From positions 1-7,761 of the forward strand of contig CAZLGB010000170.1 of NCBI GenBank assembly GCA_964558825.1: 7,761 bases of DNA, read 5' to 3'. How positions within the stretch are numbered: position 1 is the stretch's first letter; each line of letters opens with the position of its first letter. The notes below the pieces were generated by a model. It saw only the letters and a program-made list of their open reading frames with translations. It had not been told where the DNA came from and made no database searches. Shown one piece after another: positions 1-4,794 of this stretch. A program made the position numbers and the translations under genes. The DNA is from Phosphoribacter sp964558825. GTDB lineage: Bacteria; Actinomycetota; Actinomycetes; Actinomycetales; Dermatophilaceae.

Positions 1-54
1 GGCCGATCCGTCGACGCCGGTCGCCGCGGCCGATCCGCCGGCGCCGGTCGCCGC
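1..54 (-). repeat. 27-base tandem repeat in the C-terminal tail of the RND gene
   Basis: Bases 1-27 and 28-54 are two copies of a 27-base unit, differing at only two positions (T/C at 11 versus 38, A/G at 14 versus 41). In the RND frame each unit encodes a nine-residue Gly/Ser/Ala/Thr segment of the type GSAAATGAG or GSAAATGVD. It follows an Arg/Gly-rich cytoplasmic tail (LRSRRGRGGSAA). The array reaches the window edge, so the copy number is unknown. It probably forms a flexible low-complexity tail. Confidence 0.85.
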
Positions 55-3000
55 AGCAGACCCGCCACGCCCACGCCGCGACCGGAGCCGCTCGCGCAAA
101 CGCTCGGCGAGGTCGTAGAGCACCGGCACGAGCACGAGGGTGAGCACCGTCGAAGACACCAAACCGCCGATGACGACGATGGCCAGCGGCTTGGAGATGA
201 AGACCCCGCCACCGGTCACCCCGAGCCCCATGGGCAGCAAGGCGAAGATCGTCGCCAGGGCCGTCATGATGATCGGCCGCAGCCGCAGGCGCGCACCGTT
301 GATGATCGCGTCGGCGATGCCGGCACCGGACTCGCGCATCTGGTTGATGAGGTCGATCAGCACGATGGCGTTGGTGACGACGATCCCGATGAGCATGAGC
401 AGCCCGATCATCGCGGGGATGCCGAGCGGGGTCTTGGTCAGCAGCAGCAGGGCCAGCGCGCCGGTGGCGGCGAAGGGCACGGACACGAGCAGGATGAGCG
501 GCTGCAGCAGCGAGCGGAAGGTCGCCACCATGACCAGGTAGACGACGGCGATGGCGACGAGCATCGCCAGCCCCAGCTGCGCGAAGGACTCCCGCTGCGC
601 GACCGACACGCCCGCCAACCGGACGGTGACCCCGTCGGGCAGCGTGAGTGCGGCGAGCTTGGCCTGGATCGTGCTCGTCACGCCGCCGACGTCTCCGGCG
701 GCCGGCGTGCCGGTGACCGTCGCCGCCCGCACCCCGTCGACCCGCCCGATCGAGGCCGGCGAGGAGACCTCGGTGACGTTGGCGACGTCATCGAGCAGCA
801 CGGGCGCGGCCTTGGCCGTCTGGGCGTCCTTGGCGGCCTGAGTCAGAGCGGCCGCATCGGAGCGGGCCTTGAGCGTCTTGGCCCGACTGTCGAGCGCCTT
901 CTGCAGGTTGGTGTCGGTGGCGCTCAGCTGAGCTTGGGCGGCGGCGAGGGACTTCTCCAGGGTGGCGATCTGGGCGCGCAGCGTGGCCAGCGGGTCCGGC
1001 GGCTGGACGGGGATCGACCCCGGCGGCAGCGCCGACAACTTGGTCAGCTGCGCGTTGAGCGACGCGAGTTGGGTCGTGAGGTTGGAGATGCTCTTCTGGG
1101 CGGTCGCGCGGCCGTCGCGCAGGGCCTTGATCTGGTCGGCCAACGCCGCGTCCTGGTCGGCCTGAGCCTTGGCCTGCGCGGCCTTCTGCTGGTCCTCGAC
1201 CGAGCTGGCCGCCGACTTGCGGGTGTCGATCGTCTGCTTGGTCGTCACCGGCAGCGGAAGCGCACGCAGGTCATCGACGGTCGTCACCGGCGTGCGCGAG
1301 CGCAGGATGACATCGAGCGTCTCGTCGTCGATCGTCACCGTCCCGACCCGGGTGCCCTTGACGGCTTGCGCGACGGCCTGCCCTATCTGCGCCTGCAGCA
1401 TGCCGCGCTGAGCCGCCGCGGCGGCGTCGATGTCGACCTTGAGCATGCTCTTGGCATTGGTGAGGTCGGTGTGGACATTGCGCATCCCGGGCACGGTCGC
1501 GAGCATTGCCGCGACCTGGTCGCTGCCGGTCCGCAAGGCGGCCGGGTCGGGACCCTCCACGACGAGGGCAACGTCGCTGTTCTGTTGTGACGCAACGATT
1601 TCAACGGTCCCGACGTCGGTCAGTTGGCCAATCGCCGCGCGCAGTCGATCGCTGACGATCGTGCCGTCCGAGCCCGACGTGAGGGTGACCGAGATCGTCG
1701 CCTGGTTGGGCCCGTTGACCAGGCCGAAGAGGGCCCGCGAGGCGTCCCCACCGACTGTCGTCGTATAGCTGACGACGGCAGCGTCGGCAGCGAGCACCTT
1801 CTCGACCCGTGCGGCCGCCGCGTCGGTCTGCTCCAGCGCCGTCCCGGCCGGCAGCTCCTGCACGACCCGCAGCGTCGTCGCGCCCAGCTGTCCGAGGAAG
1901 TCGGTCTTGAGCCGAGGCGCCAGCCCCAGGGTCCCGCCGAAGACCAGCGCCGCGATGACGAGGGTCACCACGCGGTGCCCGAGCGCCCAGCGCAGGGCGG
2001 GCAGATAGCCCCGCTGCAGGCGCGTGACGGGGGAGGTGGCCGGCATACGGTCGGGGTATGCCGGGTCGGCAACGGCGGGAGCCGGCGCGCCCTCGGCAGC
2101 CGCACCGCCAGCGTCGCCCCCACGCCTGCGCATGAACCACGAGGCGAAGACCGGCACGACCGTGAGCGCGACGAAAAGCGAGGCGAGCAGGGCGATCGTC
2201 ACCGTCACCGCAAAGGGCCGGAAGAGCTCGCCGGTCTGCCCCGACACCATCCCGATCGGCAGGAAGACCGCGACCGTCGTCAGGGTCGACGAGGTCACCG
2301 CGCCGGCGACCTCACGCACCGCCCGGACGATCGACGCGGGGCCGAACTCACCCAGCCCCTGATGGCGTTTGATGTTTTCGATGACGACGATCGAGTCGTC
2401 GACGACCCGCCCGATCGCGACGGTGAGCGCGCCGAGGGTGAGGATGTTGAGCGTGTAGCCGCCGCTCCACAGCCCGATGAGGGCGATGAGCAAGGACAGC
2501 GGGATCGAGATGGCCGTGATGAGCGTCGAGCGCATCGACATGAGGAAGACGAGGATGACGACGACGGCGAAGAAGAGCCCGAGCAGGCCTTCGACCGTGA
2601 GGTCGTGGATCGAGTCCTCGATATAGGGCGCCTGGTCGAAAACCGTCGAGTATGCCGCGCCCCCACCGAGTTTGGCGATGAGCGCGGGCAGCTCGGCACG
2701 CACCTCCTGGCTCACAGCGACCGTGTTGCCGCTGGACTCCTTGAGCACCGAGAGCGTGAGCGACGGCTTGCCGTTGGAGCGCGAGACCGTCGTCGTCGCG
2801 ACCGGGGCCTCGGCCACATCGGCGACCGAGCTGAGCGGCACCGGGCCGTCGGTGCCCTGGACCTGGATCGCGGCAATCGACTCGACGCTGGTCAGGGTGC
2901 GGCCGACCTCGACGTCCAGCGTCGCTCCGGCCGAGGGCAGCGACCCGGCGGGCACGGCGATGCCGCTCGCGGTGAAGGTCTGGGGCAAGGTCGCGGGCTC

Positions 3001-3591
3001 GACACCGAGCCGCTCGACGTCGGCGGGACGCAAGGTGATGACGACCTGGCGCTGCTCGACCCCGGCGACGGTGACGTCACGGACCCCGGGGAGGGTCTTG
3101 AGTTTGGCGGCGACGACGTCTTTGAGCTTGCGCGAGAGAGTGGCCTTGTCCTCCGTGCTCGAGACCGCGAGCAGCACGATCGGGACGTCGTCGAAACGGC
3201 CCGCCGCGACCTGGGTCTGCACGTCGGTGGGCAGCTGGCTGCGGACCGATTCGACCGCCGACCTGATCGCCGAGACGGTCTTGTCGCTGTCGGTGCCGAA
3301 CTCCCATTCGACCCGCACCGTCGAGATGCCGCTGGCGCTGCGCGAGGTCACCCGGGTCACGCCCTGGACGGCCTTGACGGCATCCTCGATCGGCCGGCTG
3401 ACCTCCTGCTCGACGACCTCGGGAGCCGCGCCCGGCTGCACGGCGATCACCGTGGCCGCAGGCGTGTCGATCGAGGGGATGAGCTCCTGCTTGAGGCTGC
3501 GCGCGGCAACGACGCCCAGCCCGACGAGGATGAGGCAGACGAGCATCACGACGGTGCGGTTGCTCAGGCTGAGCCGGGTCAGGCGGGTCAC
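1..3591 (-). CDS. RND-family efflux permease (AcrB/SwrC-like), with large coiled-coil insertion; 3' end outside window
   Basis: Inner-membrane, proton-driven export pump of the AcrB-like RND superfamily. The 1197 visible codons run from GTG 3591 to the window edge without a stop. The N-terminus (VTRLTRLSLSNRTVV, then SLKQELIPS) is typical of actinobacterial and Firmicutes members. TM1 lies near residues 11-29, followed by a first porter domain to about 330, TM2-TM6 at about 334-480, TM7 at 540-557, a second porter domain to about 1000, and TM8-TM12 at about 1003-1160. TM4 keeps the proton-relay pair D398-D399 in GRVVDDSIVVIENI. TM10 has T1073 (GIVVTNAIVLID) where AcrB has its relay lysine, as I recall for SwrC-type relatives. 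Residues 783-929 are an extra coiled-coil hairpin; without it the length matches ordinary RND permeases. No periplasmic adaptor gene is visible. An in-frame TAG at 3603-3601 limits the start to GTG 3597 or 3591; I chose 3591 because of the -10 spacing. Substrate unknown. Confidence 0.93.
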   Translation of the reverse strand, partial: MTRLTRLSLSNRTVVMLVCLILVGLGVVAARSLKQELIPSIDTPAATVIAVQPGAAPEVVEQEVSRPIEDAVKAVQGVTRVTSRSASGISTVRVEWEFGTDSDKTVSAIRSAVESVRSQLPTDVQTQVAAGRFDDVPIVLLAVSSTEDKATLSRKLKDVVAAKLKTLPGVRDVTVAGVEQRQVVITLRPADVERLGVEPATLPQTFTASGIAVPAGSLPSAGATLDVEVGRTLTSVESIAAIQVQGTDGPVPLSSVADVAEAPVATTTVSRSNGKPSLTLSVLKESSGNTVAVSQEVRAELPALIAKLGGGAAYSTVFDQAPYIEDSIHDLTVEGLLGLFFAVVVILVFLMSMRSTLITAISIPLSLLIALIGLWSGGYTLNILTLGALTVAIGRVVDDSIVVIENIKRHQGLGEFGPASIVRAVREVAGAVTSSTLTTVAVFLPIGMVSGQTGELFRPFAVTVTIALLASLFVALTVVPVFASWFMRRRGGDAGGAAAEGAPAPAVADPAYPDRMPATSPVTRLQRGYLPALRWALGHRVVTLVIAALVFGGTLGLAPRLKTDFLGQLGATTLRVVQELPAGTALEQTDAAAARVEKVLAADAAVVSYTTTVGGDASRALFGLVNGPNQATISVTLTSGSDGTIVSDRLRAAIGQLTDVGTVEIVASQQNSDVALVVEGPDPAALRTGSDQVAAMLATVPGMRNVHTDLTNAKSMLKVDIDAAAAAQRGMLQAQIGQAVAQAVKGTRVGTVTIDDETLDVILRSRTPVTTVDDLRALPLPVTTKQTIDTRKSAASSVEDQQKAAQAKAQADQDAALADQIKALRDGRATAQKSISNLTTQLASLNAQLTKLSALPPGSIPVQPPDPLATLRAQIATLEKSLAAAQAQLSATDTNLQKALDSRAKTLKARSDAAALTQAAKDAQTAKAAPVLLDDVANVTEVSSPASIGRVDGVRAATVTGTPAAGDVGGVTSTIQAKLAALTLPDGVTVRLAGVSVAQRESFAQLGLAMLVAIAVVYLVMVATFRSLLQPLILLVSVPFAATGALALLLLTKTPLGIPAMIGLLMLIGIVVTNAIVLIDLINQMRESGAGIADAIINGARLRLRPIIMTALATIFALLPMGLGVTGGGVFISKPLAIVVIGGLVSSTVLTLVLVPVLYDLAERLRERLRSRRGRGGSAAATGAGGSAAATGVDGSA
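805..1245 (-). other. Coiled-coil hairpin insertion within the RND permease (residues about 783-929)
   Basis: About 147 residues sit between LRALPLPV and VLLDDVANV, where ordinary RND permeases have only a short hairpin. The segment is rich in Ala, Gln, Lys, Asp and Leu. Arm 1 (about 783-855) has L838, L842, L845, L849 and L852 at alternating 4-3 spacing. A Pro/Gly turn follows at about 856-867 (PPGSIPVQPPDP). Arm 2 (about 868-927) has L868, L871, I875, L878, L882, A885, L889 and L896, again in heptad register. At 1.5 angstrom per residue each arm would be roughly 90-110 angstrom long. By comparison with AcrB the insertion point lies at or beside the C-terminal docking subdomain, so the hairpin should project away from the membrane. 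That placement is inference; the heptads are read directly. Confidence 0.85.
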
Positions 3592-3597
3592 CGGCAC

Positions 3598-3603
3598 AGC
3601 CTA
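3598..3603 (-). promoter_or_regulatory. Candidate -10 box for leaderless RND gene
   Basis: On the minus strand TAGGCT fits the actinobacterial TANNNT -10 pattern. It ends six bases before GTG 3591, so a transcript starting at that G would have the box at -12 to -7 and no leader. No Shine-Dalgarno-like sequence precedes either possible GTG, which agrees with leaderless translation. The box includes the in-frame TAG that closes the frame upstream. No good TTGACA-like -35 is seen. This is a pattern match, not a measured start. Confidence 0.45.
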
Positions 3604-3622
3604 GGCGCACCCGCACGCCGCT

Positions 3623-3638
3623 CCGACAGCACTGTCGG
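3623..3638. promoter_or_regulatory. Palindromic operator candidate upstream of the RND gene
   Basis: CCGACAGCACTGTCGG consists of two perfect 7-base half-sites around a central CA. If transcription starts at 3591 it spans about -32 to -47, overlapping the -35 region. A dimeric helix-turn-helix regulator (for example TetR, MarR or MerR type, all common at efflux genes) could bind here, but no regulator gene is visible in the window. As RNA it could only form a 6-bp stem with a 4-base loop and no T-tract, so I favour an operator over a terminator. Confidence 0.5.
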
Positions 3639-3644
3639 CAAACC

Positions 3645-3661
3645 CTCAGCGTGCTCTCAGC
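3645..3661. promoter_or_regulatory. Direct repeat CTCAGC, 11-base period, upstream of the RND gene
   Basis: CTCAGC occurs at 3645-3650 and again at 3656-3661 (GCTGAG on the coding strand), one helical turn apart. With a start at 3591 the pair lies at about -54 to -70. Paired direct repeats at 11-base spacing are the usual layout of OmpR/PhoB-family response-regulator sites, so a two-component system might activate this pump. The repeats are seen directly; the regulator is inferred. Confidence 0.35.
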
Positions 3662-3688
3662 TTGCCTGCCGTGGCGTATGCCGGCGGC

Positions 3689-3714
3689 TCACCCGTCGCC
3701 GTATGCGGGGGTGA
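3689..3714 (-). terminator. Possible weak hairpin after the MFS gene
   Basis: TCACCC (3689-3694) pairs with GGGTGA (3709-3714), and inside them CCG (3699-3701) pairs with CGG (3706-3708) around a TATG loop. A 4-base bulge (GTCG) sits on one side. It begins about 15 bases past the MFS stop codon. No T-run follows in the direction of transcription, so it would be an imperfect terminator or a transcript-end stabiliser. Read-through into the RND gene cannot be excluded. Confidence 0.25.
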
Positions 3715-3728
3715 AGGCACTTTCGCGT

Positions 3729-4787
3729 TCAGAGGCCGGCGCGCGGGGCCATGATCGCTAGTCCTACGGCGGCGGCTAGGGAAAAGGCGGCTGGGATGAG
3801 GAACACGGACGGTAATCCGACGGTCCCGGCACCGAGGCCGCCGACGAGGCCCCCGATGGCTGAACTGAGCGCGGTGGAGCTGAGGAAGATGGCCGATGCT
3901 GTGGCCACGGCGGTGGGTAGCAGGCGTTGGGCGACGATGACTGCGACTGGCATGAGCACCAACTCGACCAGTGGCTGGATCCCGATGACGGTCCCGCTGA
4001 GCGCCGGGGCGAGACCGAGGTCGCGGTTCATGTAGATCGGCAGGTACGCGTATTTGATCGACTCCCCGGCGTATACGCAGATGTAAAGCGTGGTGAAGAT
4101 CAGCAGCAGTGTCATCTGCCGAAGGTTCGGCGCCGGCCGCCGGCCCGCACGCGTCTCGCGCGGTGTGTCGTCGGTGGGCAGGTGGGCGGAGCTGGTGTTG
4201 AGTCGGCCGAGCGGCACGATCTGGGCGAGCGTGCAGATGGCGGTGGCGAAGAGCAGGACGCGGGGGTTGGTCTGGGCGGCCAGAAATGCCCCGGCTGCCG
4301 GGCCGATGACCCAGCCTGCGGTGAGCGCCATTCGCACGAGGTTGACGACGCCGTCGTTGTTGGGGCGAGGGTTGGCGGCGAGATCGTCGTGCAGTGCGGC
4401 GAAGAGCTGGGAGGTGGCGGCTCCGGCGAACCCGAGCAGGGCGGCGCTGATGACGAACGGCATCCATAGCTGGTGGGACACGGCGATGCCGGTCCAGCCC
4501 AGGAATCCGGCGACCGCGCAGAGGCGGAAGAGCCCCAACCGGCGCCCGGTTCGGTCTGATCGGGAACCAACGAGGTAGCCGGCGACCGGGGCTGTGAGGC
4601 TGGTGAGGTAGTACAGGCCGGCGGTCGTCAGCGAGGCGTGGAGCTCGTTGACCAGGAAGGAGGCGATCTGCGGGGCGGCGGCTGAGAACCCGAGGCCCGA
4701 CAGGAACATGGCGATGGTCGCCCCGCGATAGAGGGGCGACTGGAGCGTGAGTCTGACCGCGGTCTTGGGTCTTCGTCGTGGCTGCAT
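3729..4787 (-). CDS. MFS transporter, sugar-efflux (SetA)-like, apparently lacking two TM helices
   Basis: A 352-residue, very hydrophobic protein of the major facilitator superfamily. TM2 is followed by the loop GSRSDRTGRR, the MFS A-like motif. The segments SQLFAALHDDL and RMALTAGWVIGPAAGAF resemble the SetA-type TM4-TM5 region, so export of sugars or similar small molecules is a reasonable guess. TM1-TM8 can be followed to LVLMPVAVIVAQ, but the next residues (RLLPTAVATASAIFLSST) match what normally precedes TM11, leaving about 10 helices; full-length relatives have about 390-410 residues. The start is ATG 4787, seven bases after the hyfG stop; an in-frame ATG at 4814 would overlap hyfG. 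No clear Shine-Dalgarno is present, so translational coupling is likely. Codon use differs from its neighbours: CTA, CCA, GGA, GTA and a TTA (3815-3813) cluster near the 3' end, suggesting acquisition by transfer. Function may be impaired. Confidence 0.85.
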   Translation of the reverse strand: MQPRRRPKTAVRLTLQSPLYRGATIAMFLSGLGFSAAAPQIASFLVNELHASLTTAGLYYLTSLTAPVAGYLVGSRSDRTGRRLGLFRLCAVAGFLGWTGIAVSHQLWMPFVISAALLGFAGAATSQLFAALHDDLAANPRPNNDGVVNLVRMALTAGWVIGPAAGAFLAAQTNPRVLLFATAICTLAQIVPLGRLNTSSAHLPTDDTPRETRAGRRPAPNLRQMTLLLIFTTLYICVYAGESIKYAYLPIYMNRDLGLAPALSGTVIGIQPLVELVLMPVAVIVAQRLLPTAVATASAIFLSSTALSSAIGGLVGGLGAGTVGLPSVFLIPAAFSLAAAVGLAIMAPRAGL

Positions 4788-4794
4788 CTCGACG

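Larger units (their letters stand above)
3604..3728. other. Intergenic region between the MFS and RND genes
   Basis: This is the only real gap in the window and has slightly lower G+C than the genes. It contains the possible hairpin next to the MFS end, one GTATGCC heptamer (3676-3682), the CTCAGC direct repeat and the palindrome, all listed separately. No open reading frame with coding character or RNA gene was recognised. The density of symmetric elements near the RND start suggests that the RND gene has its own regulated promoter and is not just read from the Ehr-MFS operon. Confidence 0.6.

Noticed and set aside
3077..3616. Minus-strand 179-codon frame covering the RND start
   Set aside because: Arg/Gly/Asp-rich out-of-frame product; the adjacent frame from GTG 3591 gives the canonical RND N-terminus and continues for 1197 codons.
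3623..3638. Palindrome as an intrinsic terminator for the upstream operon
   Set aside because: It lies about 90 bases past the MFS stop, has a very small loop and no T-tract, and overlaps the likely RND promoter, so an operator is more plausible.
1624..3714. Plus-strand open frame of 696 codons opposite the RND gene
   Set aside because: It is very rich in Arg, Asp and Gly, lacks any recognisable domain, and lies exactly antisense to the well-conserved RND frame. This is the usual antisense shadow in high-GC DNA.
3646..4467. Minus-strand open frame of 273 codons overlapping the MFS gene
   Set aside because: It is Arg/Pro/His-rich in an alternative frame, while the 3729-4787 frame encodes convincing membrane helices with MFS motifs.
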